DNA of 64,000 nt from Pseudoalteromonas caenipelagi (GCF_013140855.1 NZ_JABBPG010000002.1:796751-860750); one strand, 5' to 3'; positions 46,329 through 56,468 are shown, counted from the stretch's first letter. The notes: generated by a model not told the origin, from the letters alone. Numbers and translations: made by a program.

Positions 46329-47276
46329 ATGACACAGCAACTAGCACCAGAATATACGAGTATTCCTGATGTCGATATCGTAAAGGAATTTTTTAAAGCA
46401 GGGGCGACGCCCAAACAAGGAGAGTTTGAGAGCCTAGTGTTATTGGCCGACTACTGTCGACACATACTGGCTAATTTAAGCGCCCAATCTGGTTTGACAT
46501 TTGAAGGCGATAAACTGGCAGTAAAACTTGCAGAAGACTCCGGGCTTACACTAAGCAACAAGGGTCTAAAATCGCAAGTGCCAAAGCTGGAAGTCGCCGA
46601 AAAAAGCGGCTTAAAAATTGAGAATGAGCAGATCAGCATACTGACCGAAACAGACTCTGGGCTAATACTAAATAACGATGGTTTGGCCGTTTCATTGGAT
46701 ACCATTGGCAAAAAACTAGTAGATAGTGATAAAGGACTTCAGTTTGATGAAACTGGGAAAAAAATAGCATTAAAACTTGCCGAGAACGGTGTGTTATCAG
46801 CCGACCAGAAAGGCCTTACGCTAGATGGGGCTAAGTTGGTTACTGATTCAAAAGGCCTCGAGTTTAATCAAAATCTGGATCTCAAAATAAACGCAAATGG
46901 CGGGCTCAAGCTCGAAGATAATAATGGACTTGAGCTTAAACTGGCACCGAGCAAGGGGCTAGAAATCGTAACTGAGGGTCTAACGGATGAAGCTCTGGGG
47001 CTTGCACTGAAGCTGAAAGAAGACAGTGCATTGGCATCTGATGCTGAGGGGCTTGCATTGAAGTTGAAAGAAAGGAGTGCGTTAACCTCTGATACTGACG
47101 GGCTAGATATTGATTGGACCAGTATAGTGCCTGCCTTAACTGATGAACCAGATACAAATGACCCAGATGAGAATGGTAATTTACTGTATAAAAAACTTCA
47201 GGAGCTTGAAAGCAGGCTAGCAGCTGCTGAGGCACTGCTGGCTCAACAAGATTCAGATAATTCACCAGCACCTTAA
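46329..47276 (+). CDS. eCIS short fibre with adenovirus-shaft-like repeats
   Basis: 315 aa. N-terminal ~55 residues could attach to the baseplate (PDVDIVKEFFKAGATPKQGEF). Residues ~60-260 contain at least eight 13-20-residue repeats with pattern S-G-L-x-[LIF]-x-x-x-G-L-x-[LV]-x-L, as in adenovirus fibre shafts; PVC/Afp fibre Pvc13 is also adenovirus-like. A C-terminal coiled coil (LQELESRLAAAEALL) ends the chain, with no knob-like head. Two near-identical repeats (LKLKEDSALASDAEGLAL) lie near 225-260. It stands between the Pvc11- and Pvc12-like genes rather than after Pvc12. Confidence 0.75.
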   Translation: MTQQLAPEYTSIPDVDIVKEFFKAGATPKQGEFESLVLLADYCRHILANLSAQSGLTFEGDKLAVKLAEDSGLTLSNKGLKSQVPKLEVAEKSGLKIENEQISILTETDSGLILNNDGLAVSLDTIGKKLVDSDKGLQFDETGKKIALKLAENGVLSADQKGLTLDGAKLVTDSKGLEFNQNLDLKINANGGLKLEDNNGLELKLAPSKGLEIVTEGLTDEALGLALKLKEDSALASDAEGLALKLKERSALTSDTDGLDIDWTSIVPALTDEPDTNDPDENGNLLYKKLQELESRLAAAEALLAQQDSDNSPAP

Positions 47277-47353
47277 TCATTTTTACAGCATATTACTTTC
47301 ACACTTATCTTTGAGCGTTTGCGCTCATACTCACCAATCTGAGTAGAATATTT

Positions 47354-49699
47354 ATGGATAATCTAACCATTGCGACTCGTCCTTTTGAAAAGACGGGCAT
47401 GGACTTCTATCGCCTTAAAGAAATTGGCCTAGAGTCTATACAGCAATTGGCTGGACAAACTTGGACGGATCATAATCCACATGATCCGGGTATCACGATT
47501 CTGGAAGGGCTATGTTACGCCATCACAGATTTGAGTTATCGTTTGTCATTTCCAATTGAAGATTTGATAGCCTCCCCCTATGCTGCCTCAATCAAGCCAT
47601 ACTGGGAGCAGCACGAAGCACTGGCGGTTAACCCAGTCACCACCGAGGATTATCGTCAGCTATTGTTGACGCTACCTGAAATAAAAGATGTTATCGTTAA
47701 GCCCGCGTTGTCTGATGCGAGTGAGCAAAAGCTGCATGGGCTGTTTGATATTACGGTTGAACCGCAAGACGGGGCGAGCGACCAAACTGCTTTGATGGCT
47801 AAAGTTAAACGGCACTTTGTTGCCCACCGCAACCTAGGTGATAACCTAAAGCAGGTAAATGTGGCAGTGCCACAAAATGTTGTTTGCCAACTGACCATAA
47901 GCCTTAGTGGTCATGTTGATGCTGAGGACGTCATAGCAACGATGCTGGGTGCACTCACAGAGTTTATTGACAGTGGTGAGCATGAGCAAAATACACAATC
48001 AACCAAACATGTTTATGTTTCTGATCTGATCAAGGTGATTGAGTCTGTAAAGGGGATTGACAGCTTTGACATACTCGGCGTTGCAAAGCGTAGCGTAGGT
48101 GTCGGCATTGCACAGATTGTTGGTGAGCAAAATCAAGACCATCCTAATCTTTTGCGCGTGGCACAAGACGATGAAAAGCTAGATTTTGAAAACTGGGTGC
48201 TGGTACTTGAGCCATTATCTCAACCTAGTTTTCTGCGCTTTGACTATCTGGGCATGCTTTCAGATAACTTGATTGAAGTGTCTCAAGGTGGTCACACATT
48301 GGCTTTTGATGCCGACAATGTGGCTGAAAAAGTACGCGTGTTATTAACCCCGACTCAAATAAAACCAGACTCTAAACGCACATTGGCGGGTCGTTATCGA
48401 CACTTAAAAAACTATACACCGGTACAACATGAACTACCGTCTATGTATGGTGTAGGTCAAGAGAGGCTGGCTGTACAACAAGGCACTGCGCGTCATGCTG
48501 AGATATTGCAACTTAAAGGTTATTTAACCTTGTTTGACCAAGTGTTGGCTAACTTGTTTGCGCAACTAGAAAACATCAAACATTTGTTTGCTATTCCTCA
48601 AAGTGACCAGTGGCGTGGTATTGGCAAAGTATTTGATGACATGTTCGCTAGTAAAAGACTAACAAGCGAACAAATAGCTGCGTTTTGGGATGCCGTTAAA
48701 CAGTTACCTGCTACGCACTTAACACAACCATTAACGGAGATTAACGAGCTTGATACGTTGATGGGCGCACAGTACCGCTGTTATCAACAAGGTCGCTTTT
48801 CAGACTTAACGGAAGTGTCTTTTTCAGAGCCGATGCTCGATCGTAGTATTACCAGCATGCAACACTTGTTAGCCCGTTTTGGTGAGCAGCCAGTCGATGC
48901 TTCTGTGCTCAAATATCAAGAAGTATTAGCGCATTACGAGCAAGCGTTAACGCAGCATAGTCAAGCGCCTAATCATGGCGCAAACCTATTGGCCCGTTTG
49001 GTTAAGCTTAAAACACTGCAAAGCCTTGCCAGTATGCTCATAAATATGCCAAGTATCAGTGGCAATCGTGGTCAAGGCATGGACTATCTTAGCAAACCGA
49101 TTTGGGGAGCCAGCAGTGCATCAGGATACAAAGCACGTTTGTGTCACCGTTTGGGGATCACGGCGTTTAGTGAACGCTTGCTAACACAACACAACCGTGA
49201 AGGGTTTCATGTTGTTGAATCGGTGATGTTACATCACCCAAAAAAGGTGAATAACACAGGGCAAATATACCTTGTATTGCCTACTTGGCCGACTCGCTTT
49301 GCTGACAATGGTTTTAAAAACGTCGTTCAGCAAACTGTAATGCAAGAAACGCCCTTGCACTTAATGCCGCACCTCATCTGGTTGGAGCGTGACCAGATGG
49401 ACAAATTTGAAGTGCTTTATACCGCTTGGCGCTATGAGCTAAAAAAAACGGCGGCATTAGGTATCACAGGCAACCTTAAAAACCTAAACGCTGAACTGGA
49501 GAGGTTCTTTAGCATGTACCTGCAAGGCAAAATGGACAAGCTATTCGAGCTTGAGCCTGAGACACCGCAGGAGCGTAATGTGGGTCAGGGGCTAGTGCTT
49601 GGCTCCCAGAAAAGCCATCGTCTTAACCAAGAAACGCGAGTGGGTAAAGCAAACACAGACTCATTCGTGCTTTCAGTTAATCCACCTCACTCTATCTAA
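47354..49699 (+). CDS. eCIS baseplate protein, Afp12/Pvc12-like
   Basis: 781 aa. The block WTDHNPHDPGITILEGLCYA (about 36-55) and following ITDLSYRLSFP are hallmarks of Pvc12/gp7-like eCIS baseplate proteins; the middle and C-terminal regions carry GRYRHLKNYTPVQHELPSMYG and YLTLFDQVLANLFAQLENIK, also typical. It completes the baseplate with the J-type protein and gives the attachment area for fibres. A 77-bp gap without a gene separates it from the short fibre. Confidence 0.92.
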   Translation: MDNLTIATRPFEKTGMDFYRLKEIGLESIQQLAGQTWTDHNPHDPGITILEGLCYAITDLSYRLSFPIEDLIASPYAASIKPYWEQHEALAVNPVTTEDYRQLLLTLPEIKDVIVKPALSDASEQKLHGLFDITVEPQDGASDQTALMAKVKRHFVAHRNLGDNLKQVNVAVPQNVVCQLTISLSGHVDAEDVIATMLGALTEFIDSGEHEQNTQSTKHVYVSDLIKVIESVKGIDSFDILGVAKRSVGVGIAQIVGEQNQDHPNLLRVAQDDEKLDFENWVLVLEPLSQPSFLRFDYLGMLSDNLIEVSQGGHTLAFDADNVAEKVRVLLTPTQIKPDSKRTLAGRYRHLKNYTPVQHELPSMYGVGQERLAVQQGTARHAEILQLKGYLTLFDQVLANLFAQLENIKHLFAIPQSDQWRGIGKVFDDMFASKRLTSEQIAAFWDAVKQLPATHLTQPLTEINELDTLMGAQYRCYQQGRFSDLTEVSFSEPMLDRSITSMQHLLARFGEQPVDASVLKYQEVLAHYEQALTQHSQAPNHGANLLARLVKLKTLQSLASMLINMPSISGNRGQGMDYLSKPIWGASSASGYKARLCHRLGITAFSERLLTQHNREGFHVVESVMLHHPKKVNNTGQIYLVLPTWPTRFADNGFKNVVQQTVMQETPLHLMPHLIWLERDQMDKFEVLYTAWRYELKKTAALGITGNLKNLNAELERFFSMYLQGKMDKLFELEPETPQERNVGQGLVLGSQKSHRLNQETRVGKANTDSFVLSVNPPHSI

Positions 49700-49722
49700 A
49701 AAATAATCACGAAGGAAAACGT

Positions 49723-52700
49723 ATGTCTAATACAAAGACAAACTCGTATAGTCGAAGTGCGCTTAAAGACGCATTCGCAGACGGGCAGACTCTGTCTAGC
49801 AGTCAATTTGAACAACTCATCGACGCGGGTATCAATCAAGCCGATGATGAAATTTATGCAAAAGATGGCAAGCTGGGCGTAGGTGAGCCTAACCCAAGCG
49901 CCAAAGTAGAAATTAAGACCGATGACACAGATCCAGTCTCGAACAACGATCATTGTGATGACATGTCAGATGGCGGCTTTGCTGCACTGCATATTAAACA
50001 TCAAGAGCAAGCTTTATTTGATGTGACTTCAAAGGCGGTGACAGCCAAAGTAGACACCTATATAGACGGTGACTTACAAGTTAAAAAAGCAGGCCATGCG
50101 AGTAAAGTTACAGCCTCGGCTGATGCTGAACACACATTAGCTGTGCATGCCGCAGGCCAAAGAAATGCCATCGCGATAGTGTCAGGTGACGGCACGGCAC
50201 AGAGTGCCTTTGATGCGCAGGGTAAGCTTGGTATTGGCATAACCAGCCCAGAGCAAGCGCTTGAAGTGGCAGGTGGTGCAGTGATAGGCAAAGGAATAGC
50301 TGGCAAATCTGACGTAGGCATTGAGGATGGCTTGGTTGTTGAAAAAAGCCTCAAAGTGGGTGAGCAAGTAGATGCAAAGTCAGCTATTGCCAAAACACTT
50401 AACGCCACAAGTGCACTTAAAGTTGGTCATACCGTCAACGCCGATGCCTCATTGGCATTAGCCGGTTGTAACAGTAAAGATGCTTTGAGCATCAAAAAAG
50501 ACGATAGCAGCACAGAGTCGATTATTGTTAAAGCTGATGGCAAAGTGGGTATTCATACAGACAGGCCAACAGAGCGTTTTGAAGTAAACTCAAAAGCCAA
50601 AGTAAACGATGTATTATCTGCCGAGAAAGGTATTGTCAGCAAAGACTCTGTGACAATTGGTGATACAAATACACCACAAGATACGCCAGAAAATGGTTTA
50701 AGTGTACAAGGCGATGTGCATGCGCAGGCATCACTTCAGGTTGACCATCAGTTAGCCATTGGCGGGCATCCAAATACAGCTACAAGTAAGCTAAGTGTAC
50801 AAAGTGAGCAAGGTCAATCGCCTTTAAACATTGCCACAACCGATAAAACCGCAGCTTTGCATGTAAATGAACAAGGGCAAGTGGGCGTAGGAACCAAGAC
50901 GCCCGCTCAGCAGCTTGATGTGCAAGGCAATGTTGATGTGTCTGATACGCTTTACAGCACAAAGCTTGAGGTTAAAGAAGACACTCAATTGAATGAGCGT
51001 GTTTCTGTAGGCGAGCGTCGCGACGATGAAAACGCACGTTTGGCGGTACGACAACAAAGTAGTGCACCAGCCTTGTCTGTGTCTGATATGGCAGGCAACG
51101 CTAACTTACAAGTGGGCACCCCAAGTAGTACGGTCAAAATCAAACAAAAAAATGATGTTAACAAAGCACTGCTCGACATTAGCATTGATGGCGGTGAGCA
51201 AGAGCACAGCAAGTTTAAAGTCACTAAGTCAGGTAAAGTCGGTATTGGCGTTGAAGAGCCTGAGCAACGTTTATCGGTTGACGGCGATGCAAAAATCAGC
51301 GATGGCTTGATTGTTGAAGGCCAGACCACAGTAGACACACTGACGACTAAGCAAACGGCACAGTTTGGCGGTAATACCAACATCTCTGGGCGTACCTCTA
51401 TTGGCTTAAACGCAGGTGTTGAAGACGATGATAACACCGACCCTGCTCGTTTATTTGTTAAAGCCCGTCGAGACGATAAATATGCACTCAATATCAAAGA
51501 CGCCAACAACCGAACCAGAGTCTCTGTCGGCCAAGGGTGCGATGATAACTTGGTAGTCACGCAACCAAGTAATGCCAAAGGCGCAATTTTTAAAGTAGAT
51601 TTAGATAATGCAAATGAGGCACTACGCACTCGTTTAAGTGTAGATAAAAGCGGTAATGTGGGGATAGGTACTGCAGCCCCTGAGGCTGCTTTAGATGTCA
51701 ATGGCAAAGCAAATCTGCGCAAAGGGTTAGCAGTTACAGGTAAAACAGACTTAAACGACGTGGAAGTCACTGGTACGACGGATACGGACACTCTAGTCGT
51801 AGACACGATGGCCACTTTACAAAAAGCCAGTGTGATGGACTCGTTGTCAGTCAACTGTGATATTGAAAATGGCGAAGGCTCAACAGGTAAAGGCGCACAG
51901 AGCTATAACTTTAAAGTAAAAGGTCCCTCTAAACTAGATGGTACATTAACCGTTAATAACCATTCACAGCATAACAGTCTGTATGTTGAAAAAGTATCGA
52001 CATTCGGTCAATTAATAAACAACCAACCGACGTCGGAACTAGTGGCCCAATTCAACGGTCAAGTACTAGCACTCGAAGACGTTGAGCTAAAAAAAGCATT
52101 AACGGTGACTGGCGATACAAATCTTGCAAAGTTAACAACTACGCAAAATGCGACGTTAAATGGCTTGACCGTAAAAAGCACGCAAGGCACAGCTCACACT
52201 CAGTTAAATGGCACCTTAAACACCACGGGTAGCGTCACATTTGATAATACGTTAAATGTAACTGGGCAATCTTCATTGAACAACTTAACGGTGTCTGGCA
52301 CTGCTGACTTGAAAAAAGGCCTGACAGTTAAAGCCACTGGCACAGATAAAGACGTGCTGGCAGTGACAGACCGAGTAGATGTCACTGGGGATATGAGCGT
52401 AACTGGCACATTGGAACAGCATGGCCTATTTCAGCTCAGAGCAGCATCAAATGCAGCTAATCATGAGGGTATAGTATTTGATTTAACCGGCGACAGTACT
52501 CAAACGGGGTCGGCGACCATCAATGGGGGAGTGACATTAACTGGGTATGCACAGGTCAATGGTACTCATACCGTTACTGAGCATTCATCATTGAATACAC
52601 TCACAGCGCAGTCAGCGGTGATAGGCACGCATGCCACAGATGAGCAAGGCAACCCTGTTGTGAGCGCCACAGTGAACGGGCCATCTAAGCTTAATGGTAA

Positions 52701-55700
52701 TGTGGATGTGACTGGCCAGTTACAAGTTGCCCAGCATGCCAAGTTTGTGAATGACACGACCATTGGCGAGCGTTTGGAAGGCGAGCAAAGTCGCGTCGTA
52801 GTCCAAGGACGTTCAGGCAAACACGCTTTTAAAATCAACGATGCTGAGCACAATACCTTGTTTGATGTGGGGGGCTGTGAGCAAGTAGTTAAAATCTCCA
52901 GCCCTCAAGGATCTCAAGCGGATCTGTTAAAAATAACGGCTCAAGATGAATCAGTAATTAAAGTCATAGTAGACAAGCAAGGCTGGGTTGGTCTTAATAC
53001 CGATTGCCCTAGCGTGTTGCTTGATGTAAATGGTTCAGCAAAAGTGCAAAATAACTTAGAGGTTGACGAAAGCGCCTCAATTGCGGGCCAAATTGCATTG
53101 GGCGACTTTGAGCAAGGGCAAAGCGCACAAGCCCGTTTGCATGTTAAACACAATGCTTTAGATACTCACCCATTACAAATTGATGTTGCGCAGCCAGCAA
53201 CCGAAGGACCGTCGTCTGAATACAGCGCATTGACCGTCGATAATCAGGGTAGAATTGGGGTGGGCACTGATACGCCAATGCATACATTGGATGTACAAGG
53301 TGATGCGTTTATTCGCGATGGTCTGAAACTTGGCACAGGTAATCTTGATGTTGAAGAGCAAGCCACGGTTGGTAAGCTTGAGGTGACACACACCACCACG
53401 CTTAAAGGTAAAGCGCTGTTACAAGGTGGCGCACAAATACAAGCAGAATCTGGCAAACAAACGGCGCTGACAACAGAAGGTGATGTACAAGTTGCCGCGG
53501 GTGAAAACTCATCAGGTGCTCTGCAGGTTGCAGGGCGCGCTTCGCTTAACGGCGCGGCGCAGATCAGTACAACAGACCAAGAGCAAGTAGCTTTAACGGT
53601 TGATGGCACCACAAGCCTACAGGGTAATACTGAGGTGACAGGTGGCGCAGCCAACGAGCTCGCACTGCGAGTATCTCAAGGTGAAACGCACCTAAGCGGT
53701 CGGACGACAATCAGCGGTGGCACAGCGACGAAGCCAAGTTTAAATGTAGAGGGTGAGACGCAAATTACTGGCGACTTATCACTTAATAAGTCCCAACAGC
53801 AAGCTGGTAGCTTAAATGCCGATGGCTACAGTGCATTCAAAGGTGGCGTACACATTAGTGCAGATAATGCGCCCTGTGGGTTACAAAACACACTAGAAGT
53901 ACAAGGTCATACACATACTACAAGCCTATTGGTTGATGATAAAACCACGCTCAACGGTGAAGTTTGTGCAGCGGAGCTAACCGTTTCAGGTGCAACTAAG
54001 CTGACAAGTGGCCTCAATGCATCAGGCCCCATAACAGGCTCTGAGGGATTAAACATTACCGATGGCAATAGCCACTTTGCTGGCGAGTTGACTGTGTGTG
54101 ATAAAACCGACTTACGCAATGGGTTAAGCGTATCAATACCGGGTTGTGGAGACGATGACAAACTAGCACTAGAAGTGTCAGGTAAAGCACTTTTTGAAAA
54201 ACAGGCAGAGTTTGCGCAAGGTGCCATTGTTAAGTCAGCGCCAGCACAAGGCTGTATGCAGAGTGCGCCTGCATTACAAGTATGTGGTGATGCTAAAGTA
54301 GCCGGGCACACAGAACTGGAACAAGGCGTATCCGTAGGGCGCGCTGATGCAGGCTGTGAGAGTGAGCCTGCACTGACAGTGAATGGTAAATCACATCTAC
54401 ACGATGACTTATATGTTGCAGGTGAAGGCACGTTTGGTAAGCGCAATCTAGGCGATAGCACCAAAGTGGTGGTGAGTAAGTCGGGCGACAATAGCTCAGT
54501 GCTTAAAGTGACCGACTTGGACAAACTGGCTCGTTTGGAAGTCAAAGCAGACTGTACAGAAAACGTGGTGGTTCGTCAGCCTCACAACGCGAGCAGTGAC
54601 GCGTTTAAAGTTACTCAAAATGTCGCTGAGGGCGGTTGTGTAGGAGAGCGTAGTAACTTGGTGGTTAACAAGTGTGGGCTAGTTGGTATTCACACAGATA
54701 ACCCAGAGTACACCTTAGATGTGAATGGTGATGCGCGCATTAAAGATAACCTCACGGTTGAAAAAACCACCCATGTAAAAGGCAAGCTGCATGTCACCAA
54801 ACAGGCTGAGTTTGACTGCCCTGTTAACTTTAAACAAAGCATTAAGTTTGGTCAGATGGGTATGCCGATAGAAGGTGTTAGTGACGATTTGAGCACCGAG
54901 GGCAGCGCGTGTGTCAACGAGTTGGTAACTAAGTCGGCGATTAAAACCTACATTGATGAAAAAACCGCATTACTTGGACAGGCGCAGCATCGTTATGTGA
55001 TCCAAACTCAAGCGCAGTTTGATGCCGTGTTTGGCGATGGCTCATGTGATGTCGTTGAGTTACCAGCTGATACCCGTATTTTACTGCTTGCACCGAGTGA
55101 GTATGTTGATACCCGCTGCGATGGTGGTATTGAACCACAATTTAGTGAGTACAGTACTTACAGTGAGCGTGATGAATTGCCATGTTCGGGCTCTGAAATA
55201 CCCAATCAATGCGATTGTGAATGCGATTGCGCGTGCGATTTCTGTTGCCAGCAACACCCAAAACAGCCTGCATATATCTTAAAAAATGCGGTGCGTTTGA
55301 ACAGCCACACCAGCATTATTGGTCTGGATATGGATGCAACAAGAGTCGTAAAAGCGCACGCAGCGTGCCGATTTATCATCGAAGGCCAAGCAAACTGTTG
55401 GATTGAAAAAATTCGCTGTGAAGGCTGGACCTTTGATGGCTGCGAGTTTGAATTTGAAGGAAGTGGGGGCGCATTCCGATTGGAGTATGCCCGAGAACTC
55501 ACCTTAAATTGCCAACTTATTAACCACTACGTAAAAGGCAGTGGCGGTGCTATTTATTCACCTAAATATAATATTGATGGCTGTTATCAGGTATATAACG
55601 AAGCAGTTGAAGCGCTACACATTCAGCAGTGCCGCGCACATCAATATGGCGAAGATTATGTATCCGAGGGCGGCGCTGCTTATGGTTTGTATCAAGCTAA

Positions 55701-56073
55701 CCTATCTGCAAGCGAATGTTACGCCGATTTAGGGGGGGCTTATGCATCATTATTTGATAGTGTCGCAGTGGCCAAAGCATGTTACGCAATGATGGGGGGC
55801 GCAGCTTATCACTGTGTGCGCCTTAAATTAACAGCCACAAGCTGCTGCGCTAGTCAAAAAGGGGGGGCGGCTTACGAATGCGAAGACTTAATCTGTGAAG
55901 GTTACTGGCGTGGTAACCGAGCATTTGACTGTAGCAGCCAAACGCATGAGGATGACGAGCAACCACGCTGTTCAAGTAAGAATATTTACGCAGGTGGATG
56001 TTATTGGAGCGGTATATATGTGGATGGACGAAGAGGCAACCCCTATTACCCTTGGAATTACTATAACTGCTGA
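49723..56073 (+). CDS. Giant eCIS fibre, modular, with Cys-rich beta-helix tip
   Basis: 2,116 aa. N-terminal anchor about 1-60 (LKDAFADGQTLSSSQFEQLI), then repeated tail-fibre modules: nine G-[IVL]-x-x-x-x-P-x3-L-[DES]-V-type motifs near residues 48, 167, 272, 385, 504, 644, 1087, 1176 and 1652, several preceded by a larger repeated block ([SIF]-x-G-x-R ... L-x-[VI]-x-D ... V-x-I-x-x-P). Residues ~1200-1600 are short strand-rich tandem motifs. Residues 1830-1842 contain seven Cys in a CxCxCxCxC-type tract, after which ~270 residues form a probable right-handed beta-helix with GGA turns (SGGAF, SGGAIY, GGAAYG, GGAYAS) and many Cys. No peptidase_S74 chaperone at the end. Likely target-recognition fibre. 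Confidence 0.85.
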   Translation: MSNTKTNSYSRSALKDAFADGQTLSSSQFEQLIDAGINQADDEIYAKDGKLGVGEPNPSAKVEIKTDDTDPVSNNDHCDDMSDGGFAALHIKHQEQALFDVTSKAVTAKVDTYIDGDLQVKKAGHASKVTASADAEHTLAVHAAGQRNAIAIVSGDGTAQSAFDAQGKLGIGITSPEQALEVAGGAVIGKGIAGKSDVGIEDGLVVEKSLKVGEQVDAKSAIAKTLNATSALKVGHTVNADASLALAGCNSKDALSIKKDDSSTESIIVKADGKVGIHTDRPTERFEVNSKAKVNDVLSAEKGIVSKDSVTIGDTNTPQDTPENGLSVQGDVHAQASLQVDHQLAIGGHPNTATSKLSVQSEQGQSPLNIATTDKTAALHVNEQGQVGVGTKTPAQQLDVQGNVDVSDTLYSTKLEVKEDTQLNERVSVGERRDDENARLAVRQQSSAPALSVSDMAGNANLQVGTPSSTVKIKQKNDVNKALLDISIDGGEQEHSKFKVTKSGKVGIGVEEPEQRLSVDGDAKISDGLIVEGQTTVDTLTTKQTAQFGGNTNISGRTSIGLNAGVEDDDNTDPARLFVKARRDDKYALNIKDANNRTRVSVGQGCDDNLVVTQPSNAKGAIFKVDLDNANEALRTRLSVDKSGNVGIGTAAPEAALDVNGKANLRKGLAVTGKTDLNDVEVTGTTDTDTLVVDTMATLQKASVMDSLSVNCDIENGEGSTGKGAQSYNFKVKGPSKLDGTLTVNNHSQHNSLYVEKVSTFGQLINNQPTSELVAQFNGQVLALEDVELKKALTVTGDTNLAKLTTTQNATLNGLTVKSTQGTAHTQLNGTLNTTGSVTFDNTLNVTGQSSLNNLTVSGTADLKKGLTVKATGTDKDVLAVTDRVDVTGDMSVTGTLEQHGLFQLRAASNAANHEGIVFDLTGDSTQTGSATINGGVTLTGYAQVNGTHTVTEHSSLNTLTAQSAVIGTHATDEQGNPVVSATVNGPSKLNGNVDVTGQLQVAQHAKFVNDTTIGERLEGEQSRVVVQGRSGKHAFKINDAEHNTLFDVGGCEQVVKISSPQGSQADLLKITAQDESVIKVIVDKQGWVGLNTDCPSVLLDVNGSAKVQNNLEVDESASIAGQIALGDFEQGQSAQARLHVKHNALDTHPLQIDVAQPATEGPSSEYSALTVDNQGRIGVGTDTPMHTLDVQGDAFIRDGLKLGTGNLDVEEQATVGKLEVTHTTTLKGKALLQGGAQIQAESGKQTALTTEGDVQVAAGENSSGALQVAGRASLNGAAQISTTDQEQVALTVDGTTSLQGNTEVTGGAANELALRVSQGETHLSGRTTISGGTATKPSLNVEGETQITGDLSLNKSQQQAGSLNADGYSAFKGGVHISADNAPCGLQNTLEVQGHTHTTSLLVDDKTTLNGEVCAAELTVSGATKLTSGLNASGPITGSEGLNITDGNSHFAGELTVCDKTDLRNGLSVSIPGCGDDDKLALEVSGKALFEKQAEFAQGAIVKSAPAQGCMQSAPALQVCGDAKVAGHTELEQGVSVGRADAGCESEPALTVNGKSHLHDDLYVAGEGTFGKRNLGDSTKVVVSKSGDNSSVLKVTDLDKLARLEVKADCTENVVVRQPHNASSDAFKVTQNVAEGGCVGERSNLVVNKCGLVGIHTDNPEYTLDVNGDARIKDNLTVEKTTHVKGKLHVTKQAEFDCPVNFKQSIKFGQMGMPIEGVSDDLSTEGSACVNELVTKSAIKTYIDEKTALLGQAQHRYVIQTQAQFDAVFGDGSCDVVELPADTRILLLAPSEYVDTRCDGGIEPQFSEYSTYSERDELPCSGSEIPNQCDCECDCACDFCCQQHPKQPAYILKNAVRLNSHTSIIGLDMDATRVVKAHAACRFIIEGQANCWIEKIRCEGWTFDGCEFEFEGSGGAFRLEYARELTLNCQLINHYVKGSGGAIYSPKYNIDGCYQVYNEAVEALHIQQCRAHQYGEDYVSEGGAAYGLYQANLSASECYADLGGAYASLFDSVAVAKACYAMMGGAAYHCVRLKLTATSCCASQKGGAAYECEDLICEGYWRGNRAFDCSSQTHEDDEQPRCSSKNIYAGGCYWSGIYVDGRRGNPYYPWNYYNC

Positions 56074-56096
56074 TCAACTTTAATCTAAACCTTTAC

Positions 56097-56121
56097 GCCG
56101 GCTCAAGCAGCCGGCTTTTTT
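56097..56121 (+). terminator. Strong terminator inside the eCIS gene cluster
   Basis: GCCGGCT (56097-56103), loop CAAGC, AGCCGGC (56109-56115), then TTTTTTA. Perfect 7-bp GC-rich stem with a T-run directly after the giant fibre stop and just before the next gene. Confidence 0.85.
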
Positions 56122-56135
56122 ATGTGAGAAAAACA

Positions 56136-56417
56136 ATGAAACACTATGTATTAATTTGTGCCGAGTCTGGGTTAGTCCTAAAAGATGAGGTATTTACCAC
56201 ACCAAGTAAAACCATTAACCCACACAGTTGTTATGTGGAGTTAACAGAGCCGGTTGAAGCGCAGCCTTGGCTCGCACAGCAAAGTAATGAGGTTGTTGTG
56301 TTTGAGTTTGATATTAACTCTATGGTCACAGCGGAAGGTTTAGCACCTGTGGTGCTTGAGCAAGACGGAATTTGGCATCGTGCATATCAAGCGATAGAGG
56401 CCCAGTCAGAGGCTTAA
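56136..56417 (+). CDS. Small hypothetical eCIS-cluster protein
   Basis: 93 aa, start ATG 56136 (an in-frame GTG 56124 overlaps the terminator's T-run and is less likely). No signal peptide or membrane helix; sequence KHYVLICAESGLVLKDEVFT suggests a small alpha/beta fold. I do not recognise a family. Located between the fibre and the tape-measure gene, where some eCIS clusters have small fibre-assembly or accessory proteins. A chaperone for the giant fibre, which lacks an internal chaperone, is a guess based only on position. Confidence 0.65.
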   Translation: MKHYVLICAESGLVLKDEVFTTPSKTINPHSCYVELTEPVEAQPWLAQQSNEVVVFEFDINSMVTAEGLAPVVLEQDGIWHRAYQAIEAQSEA

Positions 56418-56468
56418 CTGCCTCTGAAAGCATGCGAATAACACACTATCTGCTTTTAAAGGATCATT

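Noticed and set aside
50985..54545. Long antisense ORFs opposite the giant fibre (up to 289 aa)
   Set aside because: They mirror the periodic codons of the repetitive fibre gene; their Ser/Pro/Thr/Leu-rich composition is that of a shadow frame.
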